A stretch of 21,669 nt of DNA from an uncultured Prevotella sp. (GTDB taxonomy: Bacteria; Bacteroidota; Bacteroidia; Bacteroidales; Bacteroidaceae): NCBI GenBank assembly GCA_905373605.1, contig CAJPTO010000027.1:1-21669 (forward strand), written 5' to 3'. Positions within the stretch are counted from its first letter, which is position 1. The number at the start of each line of letters is the position of its first letter. The notes below the pieces were generated by a model. The model was given only the letters and a program-made list of their open reading frames with translations. It made no database searches and had not been told where the DNA came from. This document shows, piece after piece, positions 8,092 through 16,160 of the stretch. A program made the translations under genes and the position numbers.

Positions 8092-8762
8092 TGCTCGTTC
8101 CTCCTTTCTATGTTGCCCAGCAAAAGGCGCGTTATGTCGCCGTAAGTGAAGTCCTTACGGAAGTTTACGGTGATGTTTTCTTCCTTAAATCCCATCTGCA
8201 CCATCATGGGGATGATAACATTGGCGGCATTTTGACGTGCCTGCTCCATCACTTTCATCTGTGGGATGGAACGCACAATCTGCTCGCGGCCCTGCTTTTG
8301 GTAAGCCGCGAGCTCGGCATCCGAGAAGTTAGACCGCGCAAAGTCTACGTATCGCCGTATGCCCTTGTGGTCGATACGTGTGCCAGTAAGCTCCACTTGC
8401 GGGTCGGGCAACGTTATCTCGATGCGTTCGCCGCGCCTTTTCACATTGCTTTCGCTGAACTGTGAGAAGTCCACATAGGCCTTCAAGGTGGCCTCCATAG
8501 GTATGGCCACCTGGCGTTTGCTTAGCGGCAGGTTGATGTTAAACTTGTTCCCGAGAAACGAACCCTTAAGCGTTTTCTCGTCGTTGTGCGTGATGATCTT
8601 GTGCACGCGTATCTCTGTGGTGTACAATCGCGAACACTTCTTGAGCTGTGTCACCATCATTGGCACCGTATCCACTGCCTCTTTGGCCGGTTCGGCTTTC
8701 TTATCCGAACAAGCCACGGCCCCGAAAGCCAATGCCAATGCCATAAAAACCATTTTGTACAT
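8088..8762 (-). CDS. DUF4230 domain-containing probable lipoprotein
   Basis: A 224-residue protein with a signal peptide (MYKMVFMALALAFGAVAC) and a plausible lipobox Cys at residue 18, followed by a charged linker (SDKKAEPAKEA). The mature part shows DUF4230-type features: ITLPDPQVELTGTRID, a helical stretch with AELAAYQKQGREQIVRSIPQ, and GFKEENITVNFRK near the end. Function is unknown. The frame is open further upstream to 8810, but that ATG precedes the TACCTTTG promoter box at 8788-8795, so the start at 8762 was chosen. First gene of a two-gene operon; its stop overlaps the start of the second DUF4230 gene. Confidence 0.82.
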   Translation of the reverse strand: MYKMVFMALALAFGAVACSDKKAEPAKEAVDTVPMMVTQLKKCSRLYTTEIRVHKIITHNDEKTLKGSFLGNKFNINLPLSKRQVAIPMEATLKAYVDFSQFSESNVKRRGERIEITLPDPQVELTGTRIDHKGIRRYVDFARSNFSDAELAAYQKQGREQIVRSIPQMKVMEQARQNAANVIIPMMVQMGFKEENITVNFRKDFTYGDITRLLLGNIERRNEQ

Positions 8763-8787
8763 GCGTCTTATTGTGTTACGTATGCTG

Positions 8788-8795
8788 CAAAGGTA
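8788..8795 (-). promoter_or_regulatory. Probable promoter of the DUF4230 operon (-7 box)
   Basis: TACCTTTG on the minus strand, 26 bases before the chosen ATG. It faces away from the lipoprotein promoter at 8840-8847, giving a compact divergent promoter region. Confidence 0.6.
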
Positions 8796-8839
8796 GCAAA
8801 TAAAGTGCATATCATTTCGTTTTTTACGCTATTTATTCT

Positions 8840-8847
8840 TACCTTTG
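8840..8847 (+). promoter_or_regulatory. Probable promoter of the small lipoprotein gene (-7 box)
   Basis: TACCTTTG in plus orientation, 14 bases before the first possible ATG. The transcript start would be near 8853, leaving a very short leader. Confidence 0.6.
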
Positions 8848-8861
8848 CGCGGTAAAACCAT

Positions 8862-9443
8862 ATGCAAATGAAAAAACATCTCTTGGCCCTTGTTACCATG
8901 AGCGCGGCCATCTGCTTGGCATCGTGTACAAGCAAAAAGGAAAAAACCGACATCATCGCGCGCAAACCCATCGTTGTGCGTGCAAAAGAAACTCGCACTA
9001 TGGGCGACCACCGCGAGAGCCGACAGGTGAAATGGATAGGTTCAAGCTATACCATAGACACCGATTTCAAGGCCGACAAGTCGCTACCCGTTGTTAGCGA
9101 CGGCGAGCAAAAGTATTACGACAACCGCGCCACGGTGAAAATACTTCGCAAAGACGGCTCGGTGTTCTTCAGTCGCACGTTTTCCAAGGCCGACTTCATA
9201 AGCCAAATAGATGCCAGTTACAAAGGCGGTGCCCTGCTTGGCGTGGTTTACGACAGGTGCGACGGCGACTATCTGTACTTCGCCGCCAGCGTTGGGTCGC
9301 CCGATAAGTCGAGTGATGAGTACTTTCCGCTCGTGGTTAAGATTTCTCGCTTTGGCGAAGTGAGCATCAAAAAGGATGCTACGCTAGACACGCAGAGCGA
9401 AATGAACGCCAACAGCACGGCTGAAGAGGAAGACGGCGTGTAG
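8862..9443 (+). CDS. Putative lipoprotein, DUF4738-like
   Basis: A 193-residue protein with a type II signal peptide: a basic start (MQMKKH), a hydrophobic core and the lipobox LASC with Cys22. The mature domain (WIGSSYTIDTDFKADKSLP, YYDNRATVKILRKDGSVFF, FAASVGSPDKSSDEYFPLVV) resembles DUF4738 proteins of Bacteroidetes from memory; function is unknown. The C-terminus is acidic and looks disordered. An ATG six bases downstream (8868, MKKHLL) is an equally likely start. Transcribed alone and divergent from the DUF4230 operon. Confidence 0.72.
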   Translation: MQMKKHLLALVTMSAAICLASCTSKKEKTDIIARKPIVVRAKETRTMGDHRESRQVKWIGSSYTIDTDFKADKSLPVVSDGEQKYYDNRATVKILRKDGSVFFSRTFSKADFISQIDASYKGGALLGVVYDRCDGDYLYFAASVGSPDKSSDEYFPLVVKISRFGEVSIKKDATLDTQSEMNANSTAEEEDGV

Positions 9444-9616
9444 AAATGCCCCTCGGCTAAGGGCAAAAGCTACATGTTGTTTGGTGAAAAATATTCGGCG
9501 AGCTATGGGGAAGGCCGCACACGCACGTCTTACGCAGAACGTACACCTGCAAAATGATGGTCTATTGGCACACCATCGTGTTGCGGACAGGCACAATTTG
9601 CCATACACCCATTGCA

Positions 9617-10060
9617 TTATAGCCTCATTTTTAGTATAGGGAACGGATTACCTTGCTCGTCAGTCGGCGTTCGTTCAAACACATGAAACCCCATTTCCTG
9701 GTAGAATGCCAATGCATTGAGGTTTTGTTCGTTCACGTCTACACGGCTAACGTGATGTTCGTTGATGGCCAATGCGATGAGTTTTTTGCCCAATCCCATC
9801 CTAAAACAATCGGGCGAAACAAACAACATCTCTATCTTGTCGCCCGAAAGCCCCATAAAGGCCACTGGCACGCCATCGACATTCGCCACATACAAGTGCA
9901 CCTGCAGCATCCCTTCGCGACAAAATGGTGCAAGCCTTTCAATGTCTTGCGTGGTTAAGAAATGGTGGGTGGCGCGCACCGAACGTTGCCACAGCTGCAA
10001 TAAAGCAGCGATGAGATCCTTGGGGCACGGCTCATTGGCCGCATAAAAATCGATGTTCAT
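9617..10060 (-). CDS. GNAT-family N-acetyltransferase, YjaB-like
   Basis: Acetyl-CoA-dependent N-acetyltransferase of 147 residues. It resembles E. coli YjaB along its length: LWQRSVRATHHFL near the N-terminus, VAFMGLSGDKIEMLFVSPD (about 66-84), the CoA-binding loop FRMGLGKK (86-93) and VNEQNLNALAFYQEMGF (109-125), where Tyr120 is the likely general acid. The first position of the (R/Q)xxGxG loop is Phe rather than Arg or Gln, while both glycines are kept. The acceptor substrate is unknown. It is monocistronic on the minus strand and no clear promoter box was found upstream. Confidence 0.87.
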   Translation of the reverse strand: MNIDFYAANEPCPKDLIAALLQLWQRSVRATHHFLTTQDIERLAPFCREGMLQVHLYVANVDGVPVAFMGLSGDKIEMLFVSPDCFRMGLGKKLIALAINEHHVSRVDVNEQNLNALAFYQEMGFHVFERTPTDEQGNPFPILKMRL

Positions 10061-10144
10061 CTTTTTAGAGTCTGTCTTAATGGCGTTAATTTAAAGTTTT
10101 CGTTGGTTTATGTAGGCGGTTGAGCTGCTCAAAAGGGGGTGAAG

Positions 10145-12472
10145 CTATTGCAAAACGATGCTGCCTTGCAAGGCGTTGACATGCGATGATGGGCCGATGT
10201 AGAGGTCGTAAAGGCCAGGTTCTACAACGGGTAGCAGGCCGCCACCGATGATTTGGAAGTCTTCTGCCTGCAATTCGAACGACACACGGACGGTTTCGCC
10301 CTTCTTTATAGCCACGCGTTTGAAGCGTTTCAGTTGCTTAAGGGGCTGCACCACCGACGACTTTTGGGGATGAAGGTACAGCTGTGCCACCTCTTCTCCA
10401 TCACGTTGGCCCGTATTGGTTATGTTGAAGCTCACGGCAAAACGATGTTCGCCCACGTTATCCACACGCAAATTGGCATAACTGAAGGTGGTATAGCTCA
10501 ATCCGAAGCCGAAAGGATAGAGCGGAGTGGCTGTCATTTCAACATAATCGTGGGGCAAAGGGGCGCGCTTGTTGTAATAAACAGGCAGCTGACCCTCGCT
10601 TCTTGGTATCGAAATGGGCAGTCGTCCGGCTGGGTTTACATCGCCAAAGAGCACGTCGGCAATGGCCGTTCCACCCTCTTGGCCCGGATAATAGGCCGTA
10701 AGTAGCGCGTCGGCATGCTCGGCGGCCCAGTTTTTCAGCAATGGTCTTCCCTCAATATAGACCACAACGAGCGGCTTTCCCGTGGCCTTCAAGGCCGAAA
10801 GCAGGGCTTGTTGCTTGCCAAGTAGGCCGAGCGTTGCGCGGTCGTAGCCCTCGCCACTCACCATGTCGCTCACGCTCTTTGCATCCACTTCGGCCGCTCC
10901 CGTGGCCTGATAGCTGGTCTTAAAGTCGCGTGCACTAGACCCACCAACGCATGCCACCACCACATCAGCACGCTGGGCGGCACGCAATGCCTCATCAATA
11001 TGCACGTTAACAGTATCGCGTATGGCGCAACCGCGCGCATATTCCACCTGCTTTTGTGTCAGTTTGGCCTGAATGCCCATAAGGATGGTCTTCACATTGC
11101 CTGCTTCTTGTGGGGCTGTATAGTCGCCTAAGAGGTTATAAACATTGTCGGCATTGGGCCCGACAACGGCTACACGCATGCTTTTAGAAAGCGGAAGCAG
11201 GCCTTTATCGTTCTTCAGAAGCGTTATAAGCTGGCGCGCAGCATCCAAAGCCACTTGCTTATGTGCAGCCGAACGCACTTCGCGAGAGGTCTTAACGTTG
11301 ACATAAGGCTGCTCAAAAAGGCCCATTTCGAACTTTCTTTTCAACACACGGGCGCACGCTTCGTCGATAACACGCTCGCGCAACGTGCCGTTTCGCACCG
11401 CGTTTTGCAGTTCAGCGTAGGCTCTTCCGCCAAGGTCTACGTCCACACCTGCATTTAAAGCCCGCACTGCCGCTTGTTCCAAGCTGTGGCAAACGTGGTG
11501 TGTGTGATATAAGCCATCGATGGAATAGAGGTCGGAAACCACAAAACCATCGAACCCATAATTGCCTCGAAGCAATTCATTATATAGCCAAGGGTTGGCT
11601 GTTGATGGTATGCCGTCGATGGAATTGTATGAAGTCATCACCGAAAGTGCACCCGCCTTGATGGCTTTTTCAAATGGCGGAAAGAAGTTTTGCAGCAGGT
11701 CTCGGTCGCCTATAATGCTTTGATTGCCGTTCTGTCCGCCCTCAGTTGTGCCATAACCAATAACATGTTTGAGGGTTGCGATGGTGGCATTGGGTTGCGA
11801 AATGCGCCCTGCACCAAGTCCTTTCACCATTGCTGCGCCCAATGAAGCCGTGAGAATAGGGTCTTCGCCCATGCTTTCTTCCACGCGCGACCAGCGTGGA
11901 TCGCGCGATAAGTCTAACACTGGACCATAACTGATGTGCGCGCCTTGCGACCTAATCTCCTTACTTATCACCTGCCCCACCCTTTCAAGCGTTTCCTCAT
12001 TCCATGTAGCAGCAAGTGCAAGTCCTGTTGGAAACACCGTTGTTCCTATGGCCATGTGCCCATGCGGAGCCTCTTCGGCCAAGAAAAGTGGGATGCCCAA
12101 GCGCGTGTTTTCGATGGCATAACGCTGCAAGGCGTTGGCGGCAGCCGCCGCACGTTCGGGATTTAACCCGTTGGCGAGCGTCTTTTGCGTCCACGGGTCG
12201 GCACGAAACGTGGCCCAGAGCATGCCGATGTGCCCTTCGCGCAAGTCTTTCTTAAACGTTTCAGACGGAACGGGCTTGCCGCCACGTAGCTCATAATAGT
12301 TCCAAGCCAAGGTGCAACGCAGCTGTCCCACCTTTTCGGCGAGCGTCATGCGGCCAAGTAGGTCGTTCACACGCTCGTTAACGGGTAGCCGCGAGTCTTT
12401 ATAGGGCAGCCTTTGTGCCCATAACGTGGTGAGTGAAAAGGCGAAAACAACAGCAAGGAATAACTTTTTCAT
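10145..12472 (-). CDS. Glycoside hydrolase family 3, beta-glucosidase/beta-xylosidase type
   Basis: Exo-acting retaining beta-glycosidase of 775 residues, probably secreted. It has a signal peptide (MKKLFLAVVFAFSLTTLWAQ), a GH3 N-terminal barrel (about 25-370) with the nucleophile in GFVVSDLYSID (D314), a GH3 C-terminal alpha/beta domain (about 410-640, ending near ADALLTAYYPGQEGG) and a fibronectin III-like domain to the end (VSFNITNTGQRDGEEVAQLYL). The frame is open 24 codons further upstream to 12544, but the signal peptide begins at the ATG at 12472, so that start was chosen; MNPPQK at residue 15 of the longer form is another possibility. Substrate cannot be fixed by sequence alone. It is divergent from the GH29 gene. 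Confidence 0.93.
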   Translation of the reverse strand: MKKLFLAVVFAFSLTTLWAQRLPYKDSRLPVNERVNDLLGRMTLAEKVGQLRCTLAWNYYELRGGKPVPSETFKKDLREGHIGMLWATFRADPWTQKTLANGLNPERAAAAANALQRYAIENTRLGIPLFLAEEAPHGHMAIGTTVFPTGLALAATWNEETLERVGQVISKEIRSQGAHISYGPVLDLSRDPRWSRVEESMGEDPILTASLGAAMVKGLGAGRISQPNATIATLKHVIGYGTTEGGQNGNQSIIGDRDLLQNFFPPFEKAIKAGALSVMTSYNSIDGIPSTANPWLYNELLRGNYGFDGFVVSDLYSIDGLYHTHHVCHSLEQAAVRALNAGVDVDLGGRAYAELQNAVRNGTLRERVIDEACARVLKRKFEMGLFEQPYVNVKTSREVRSAAHKQVALDAARQLITLLKNDKGLLPLSKSMRVAVVGPNADNVYNLLGDYTAPQEAGNVKTILMGIQAKLTQKQVEYARGCAIRDTVNVHIDEALRAAQRADVVVACVGGSSARDFKTSYQATGAAEVDAKSVSDMVSGEGYDRATLGLLGKQQALLSALKATGKPLVVVYIEGRPLLKNWAAEHADALLTAYYPGQEGGTAIADVLFGDVNPAGRLPISIPRSEGQLPVYYNKRAPLPHDYVEMTATPLYPFGFGLSYTTFSYANLRVDNVGEHRFAVSFNITNTGQRDGEEVAQLYLHPQKSSVVQPLKQLKRFKRVAIKKGETVRVSFELQAEDFQIIGGGLLPVVEPGLYDLYIGPSSHVNALQGSIVLQ

Positions 12473-12624
12473 ACGTAGGATAGCCTTTTGGGGTGGGTTC
12501 ATTAGTTGTTTAGGATGTGTGAAAATGCACGCGCAGGCCGACAATAGCGTTGTTCGCGCATGGAAATCGGGGTAAAATTACAAATAATTATTCACACAGC
12601 GGCTGCTTTTCAGCATGGTTTTTG

Positions 12625-12632
12625 TATTTTTG
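12625..12632 (+). promoter_or_regulatory. Probable promoter of the fucosidase gene (-7 box)
   Basis: TATTTTTG fits TAnnTTTG and lies 45 bases before the ATG. No good -33 TTTG is seen at the usual distance. No convincing box was found for the divergent GH3 gene in the same gap. Confidence 0.5.
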
Positions 12633-12677
12633 CACATAAAAGTAAAACCCTAAACAGCAATCACCCCTAACGAAACA

Positions 12678-14045
12678 ATGATGAGAAAGATTTTTTTCTG
12701 CTGCATGCTCTGCTGCCTTATGCCTCTCATGGCAATGGCACAAGGCGAAATTCACGAACGTTCCACCGTGTACGAAGCACCCAAAGACGCGCAAGTGGTA
12801 ACGAAACTGAAGCGTTGGCAAGACCTTAAGTTCGGCGTCTTGATGCACTGGGGGCTGTATTCGGTGCCAGGCATTGTCGAGTCGTGGTCCATTTGCGATG
12901 AAGATTGGATTACGCGCGACACCACTTGCACCTACCAAGAATACAAGGATTGGTATTGGGGTCTGTGCAACGCGTTTAATCCCACGCAGTTCGCCCCCAC
13001 CCAATGGGCCGGCATCATGCAGCGTGCAGGCATGAAATACATGATATTCACCACCAAACACCACGATGGTTTTTGCATGTTCGACTCGAAATACACCAAC
13101 TTTTCCATCGCCAAACATTCCTTTAAGGCGCATCCCAAGCGCGATGTGCTGAAGCATGTGCTGGCCGCTTTCCGTGCAAAGGGGTTTATGATTGGCGAAT
13201 ACTTCTCGAAGCCCGACTGGCATTCGCAAGACTATTGGTGGGATGTGTACCCCACAAAGCGCGGCCGCAACGTCAACTACGACGTGAAACAGTGGCCTTG
13301 GCGATGGCAACGCTATAAGCAATTCGTGCACAATCAGCTGGAAGAGTTGCTCACGGGCTATGGCGCGGTGGACATTTTGTGGCTGGATGGAGGATGGGTG
13401 AACAAAGATAACAACCAAGACATCGACATGCCGGCCATTGCCAAGATGGGAAGAGCACACCAACCAGGCCTTATCATGGTGGACAGAACCATTCACGGGG
13501 AGTTTGAAAACTATCAAACACCCGAACGTTCCATACCCGATGTGCAGCTGAACTATCCTTGGGAGAGTTGCATAACGTTGAGCAACGACTGGGGATGGGT
13601 GCCCAATCCCACTTGGAAGAGTGCGCAAACGGTGGTAAACATATTGGCCGAGATTGTGGCAAAGGGCGGAAACTTGGTGCTGGGTGTTGGTCCTACGCCG
13701 CAAGGATTGATTGAACCAGCGGCCGAAAAGCGGCTAAACGAAATTGGGCAATGGCTCAATCGTTATGGCAAAGCCATCTATAACACTGCCACTACGCCCA
13801 AGTATAACGACGGGCAGCTGTGGTTCACGGCCAGCAAAGACGGCCGGCAGCGTTACGCCATATACACTTTAAAGGATAACGAAGCCGTTCCCGCCACACT
13901 GCAATGGCAAGGTAACGTGCCCAAAAGCGTGCAAATGCTGGGCACTGGCCAACGCCTGAAAATGCAAAAACGCGGCGACAACGTAACCGTTACCTTGCCA
14001 AAGCCGCTTAAGAACGAGCCTTTCGCCCTGCAACTCAACATGTAA
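12678..14045 (+). CDS. Glycoside hydrolase family 29, alpha-L-fucosidase
   Basis: Retaining alpha-L-fucosidase removing terminal fucose from glycans. The 455-residue protein has a signal peptide (MMRKIFFCCMLCCLMPLMAMAQ), then the GH29 barrel: KFGVLMHWGLYSVPG, WAGIMQRAGMKYMIFTTKHHDGFCMF, the nucleophile in DILWLDGGW (D237), and NLVLGVGPTPQGLIE closing the catalytic domain near residue 350. A C-terminal beta-rich domain follows (YAIYTLKDNEAVPATLQWQG). The acid/base residue of GH29 is poorly conserved and was not assigned. Its partner in the divergent pair is a GH3 enzyme; both look exported. No SusC/SusD-type gene or sulfatase lies in the window, so this is not a complete utilisation locus. Confidence 0.95.
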   Translation: MMRKIFFCCMLCCLMPLMAMAQGEIHERSTVYEAPKDAQVVTKLKRWQDLKFGVLMHWGLYSVPGIVESWSICDEDWITRDTTCTYQEYKDWYWGLCNAFNPTQFAPTQWAGIMQRAGMKYMIFTTKHHDGFCMFDSKYTNFSIAKHSFKAHPKRDVLKHVLAAFRAKGFMIGEYFSKPDWHSQDYWWDVYPTKRGRNVNYDVKQWPWRWQRYKQFVHNQLEELLTGYGAVDILWLDGGWVNKDNNQDIDMPAIAKMGRAHQPGLIMVDRTIHGEFENYQTPERSIPDVQLNYPWESCITLSNDWGWVPNPTWKSAQTVVNILAEIVAKGGNLVLGVGPTPQGLIEPAAEKRLNEIGQWLNRYGKAIYNTATTPKYNDGQLWFTASKDGRQRYAIYTLKDNEAVPATLQWQGNVPKSVQMLGTGQRLKMQKRGDNVTVTLPKPLKNEPFALQLNM

Positions 14046-14159
14046 TGGCTAGCCTTTTGCGCAAGGTACAGCCTTAAAACATTGCCCTTTGCGTCGACAA
14101 ACAAGGTTGTGGCTGGCCTAACCGCTGGTTTTTGGTGACAAACAGATACATCTACCATT

Positions 14160-14210
14160 GGCGACTTCCATCAACATCCGCTTGCGTATTGATGGAAGCC
14201 GCCTTTGTTT
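14160..14210 (+). terminator. Probable terminator downstream of the fucosidase gene
   Basis: Inverted repeat with arms 14160-14174 and 14189-14203: 15 bp with one mismatch, including a perfect 10-bp CTTCCATCAA/TTGATGGAAG, around a 14-base loop. TTTGTTTT follows. It lies about 115 bases after the fucosidase stop and points in the same direction. Confidence 0.6.
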
Positions 14211-14596
14211 TGGGGGCATAAGCCGTTAGTCTTAAGGTAGGTTGTATACAAACTAGGCTGGAACAGGCCTTTCTCTTTTAGCAGATGAACGGCTGCAATG
14301 CCGTGCATCAGCCAGCATGTTGTGGTGCAATCGGCATTAATCTTTTGTGCTGTGTCTTTCTGTCGTCTGCCTTAAGCAGCTTATTTGCCACTGGTTGCTA
14401 CACGTTAATGTGCTTGTGTCCACACCAAAAACACTTTTTACAATCCTCACGTTTGCATGAAAACCAACAATGACATGAAATCGTCTCGACCTTTCTCTCT
14501 TCCTGCATTTTCAATGACGCATGCTTGCTTTGCCAAATGCTGTCCTTTCCCTTGCCAACTGTTGCACTTTGGGGGCCATTCTTGTGGTTCGGGCGT

Positions 14597-14662
14597 GTTC
14601 CATGCAGTGTGTACCAACGTTACATGCAACATGTAACAGCGTTACCAGCAGCATGTAACGCG
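14597..14662 (+). repeat. 22-bp tandem array of palindromic units (3 units)
   Basis: Three adjoining 22-bp units at 14597, 14619 and 14641. The middle unit holds a perfect palindrome, GTTACATG-CAA-CATGTAAC (8-bp arms, 3-base loop). The right unit keeps GTTAC...GTAAC, and the left one is degenerate (about 16 of 22 bases as in the middle unit). Confidence 0.8.
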
Positions 14663-14779
14663 CGGGAATGCAGCATCCGCGGCTGAAAAGTGGTTTTGGA
14701 AAAACAAAGACAACAGGCCTTTCTTTACCTGTTGGGACAAAAAAGTCAAGACGACTTCCATGCAATTTTGGTGCTTATG

Positions 14780-14811
14780 ATTGCACACTTGCGCATTATT
14801 TGCTATTTTTG
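14780..14811 (+). promoter_or_regulatory. Promoter of mrr
   Basis: ATTG at 14780-14783 (near -33 TTTG) and TATTTTTG at 14804-14811 are separated by 20 bases. The transcript start should be near 14817, about 30 bases before the ATG at 14846, which excludes the upstream in-frame ATG at 14690. Confidence 0.65.
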
Positions 14812-14845
14812 CATCCATAAAGATTTACTAACACGCTGTTTAAAC

Positions 14846-15772
14846 ATGATACCAACATTTCAAGAAATTCGCATACAGATACTTAAAGAACTGAGTACAG
14901 GCAATGTTATGCGGGCCAAAGACCTGCGAACTCCATTGGTCAACCACTTTAAACTGACACAAAATGAGGTGGAAGCACAATATGATTCGGGTAATGGAGA
15001 GGTGTTTCGCGACCGCATTTCTTGGGCTTTGAGCTACCTTTTCATCGCCAAATTGGTGGAAAGGCCCCAAAAAGGAGATTATGTTATCAGCCAGAAAGGC
15101 AAAGAAATGATTACATCGTGTAGCGAAGATGAGATTAATAGGTTTATAAACCAAGCGGTAAATAAGCCGAAAAAGAAAAATGAGGCTGTGGAAAACGCCG
15201 CCGTGGCCGTTGCGTTAGCGCCTAACGAAGAGCGAACGCCGCAAGAAGGGTTGGATGAATCTTACGAAAACATCAAGCAATCGATAAAGTCAGACATCCT
15301 TGCAACCATCCTTAGCAAGAAGCCAGGGGCGTTCGAGCGGCTTGTTGTTGAGCTATTGCAGGCCTTGGGCTATGGTGGCGAGATTAAAGATGCAGGCATC
15401 GTTACCAAACTTTCTAACGATGGGGGTATCGATGGCATCATCAAAGAAGACGTGTTGGGCTTTAACCACATCTCCATTCAGGCCAAAAGGTATGCAGCCA
15501 ACAATCATGTAGGCCGCAACGAGGTGCAGGCTTTCGTGGGTGCTGTTGCTGGTACGCCGTCGAAAAAGGGCGTGTTCATCACCACATCCGACTTTACCAA
15601 GGGTGCCATCGACTATGTAGGGGGGCTTAATGGCTCGCCAACAATCATACTCATCAACGGCGAACAGCTCACGGAATATATCTACGAGTGCGGACTGGGC
15701 CTGCAAACGGAGCGGGTTTTCAAAGTGATGAAACTCGATAGAGATTTCTGGGATGCGATGGACGATGAATAA
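14846..15772 (+). CDS. mrr: Mrr-type type IV restriction endonuclease
   Basis: Nuclease of the Mrr family, which cuts DNA carrying foreign methylation and needs no partner methylase. The 308 residues are close to E. coli Mrr (304). An N-terminal winged-helix DNA-binding domain (Mrr_N, about 1-100: MIPTFQEIRIQILKELS, FRDRISWALSYLFIAKLVE) is followed by a charged linker and the PD-(D/E)xK catalytic domain: FERLVVELLQALGYGG, NDGGIDGIIKED with D196, and SIQAKRY with Q212 and K214. The frame runs 52 codons further upstream to 14690, but that part resembles nothing and precedes the promoter, so 14846 was chosen. The gene sits alone between repeat-rich gaps, with no methylase or other defence gene beside it, as expected of a movable defence gene. 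Confidence 0.92.
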   Translation: MIPTFQEIRIQILKELSTGNVMRAKDLRTPLVNHFKLTQNEVEAQYDSGNGEVFRDRISWALSYLFIAKLVERPQKGDYVISQKGKEMITSCSEDEINRFINQAVNKPKKKNEAVENAAVAVALAPNEERTPQEGLDESYENIKQSIKSDILATILSKKPGAFERLVVELLQALGYGGEIKDAGIVTKLSNDGGIDGIIKEDVLGFNHISIQAKRYAANNHVGRNEVQAFVGAVAGTPSKKGVFITTSDFTKGAIDYVGGLNGSPTIILINGEQLTEYIYECGLGLQTERVFKVMKLDRDFWDAMDDE

Positions 15773-15813
15773 AAAAGGGGTGAAAGGCAATATAATGGGA
15801 GGGTGAAAAATAA

Positions 15814-15851
15814 GCCTCACCCCCCAGCCCCTCTCCAAAGGGAGAGGGGAG
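15814..15851 (+). repeat. C-rich hairpin repeat, copy 1
   Basis: Starts GCCTCACCCCCCAGC and contains the stem CCCCTCTCC (15828-15836) and GGAGAGGGG (15841-15849) around AAAG. A similar sequence recurs inverted at 16161-16200. Sequences of this kind are, from memory, scattered in many Bacteroidetes genomes. No T-run follows the stem, so it is not a standard terminator. Confidence 0.7.
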
Positions 15852-15959
15852 TGGTATGTATTGTGAACATTGTGATAAATGCCTGTTTGACTATCAGAAT
15901 AAACCTGCAAGACATACACCTATTATCATGATAGTGTTAGCTGTTTTTTCACCTTCTTA

Positions 15960-15999
15960 GTTGACGAGTTAACAAGTTGACGAGTTGACAAGTTGGGGG
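15960..15999 (+). repeat. Octamer tandem array A (GTTRACRA, 4-5 units)
   Basis: Units GTTGACGA, GTTAACAA, GTTGACGA and GTTGACAA run from 15960 to 15991, then GTTGGGGG leads into GGCGTTAGCC and one TTTTCACC. A related GTGTTAGCTG...TTTCACC stretch lies just before the array (about 15935-15953). Confidence 0.85.
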
Positions 16000-16160
16000 C
16001 GTTAGCCGTCTTTTCACCTCTTAGTCTGTCTTTTTTAACAGAATTACATGTTCTTTTGACAGAAGGACATAAAAACATGTTATGGGTGATAAACGGATGC
16101 TTTGTTGTTGCCCTTCCTTACTCTATCTGCCATTTCACAGATAACTCACGAGGCATACTA

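Larger units (their letters stand above)
14046..14845 (+). other. 800-base gap between fucosidase and mrr, no gene
   Basis: No convincing coding sequence was found; the frame at 14285-14473 is short and resembles no known protein. The gap holds a long hairpin (14160-14203), a 22-bp palindrome array (14597-14662) and the mrr promoter (14780-14811). A 13-bp direct repeat (AACAGGCCTTTCT) occurs at 14262 and 14712. Nothing was recognised in 14211-14596 apart from the first of these copies. Confidence 0.6.

Noticed and set aside
9447..9465. Hairpin TGCCC/GGGCA after the small lipoprotein gene as terminator
   Set aside because: The stem is only 5 bp with a 9-base loop and no T-run follows.
12588..13703. 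Long antisense reading frame (371 codons) opposite the GH29 gene
   Set aside because: The plus strand here encodes a full fucosidase with signal peptide and active-site motifs. The antisense translation resembles nothing and is explained by codon bias.
10145..14045. A full polysaccharide utilisation locus
   Set aside because: Only two glycosidases are present; the SusC/SusD pair and regulator that define such loci are missing.
14285..14473. Possible 62-codon gene in the fucosidase-mrr gap
   Set aside because: No promoter box, no recognisable protein features and a composition like the surrounding non-coding sequence.
14262..14724. 13-bp direct repeat AACAGGCCTTTCT at 14262 and 14712 as ends of an inserted element
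   Set aside because: The match is short, nothing between suggests an element, and no second feature supports insertion boundaries.
14690..14845. N-terminal extension of 52 codons on mrr
   Set aside because: It contains the promoter boxes, has no Mrr-like sequence, and Mrr proteins normally begin at the MIP- start at 14846.
16045..16079. ACATGT-bounded imperfect inverted repeat as a regulatory hairpin
   Set aside because: The arms are short and imperfect in AT-rich sequence, so chance is likely.
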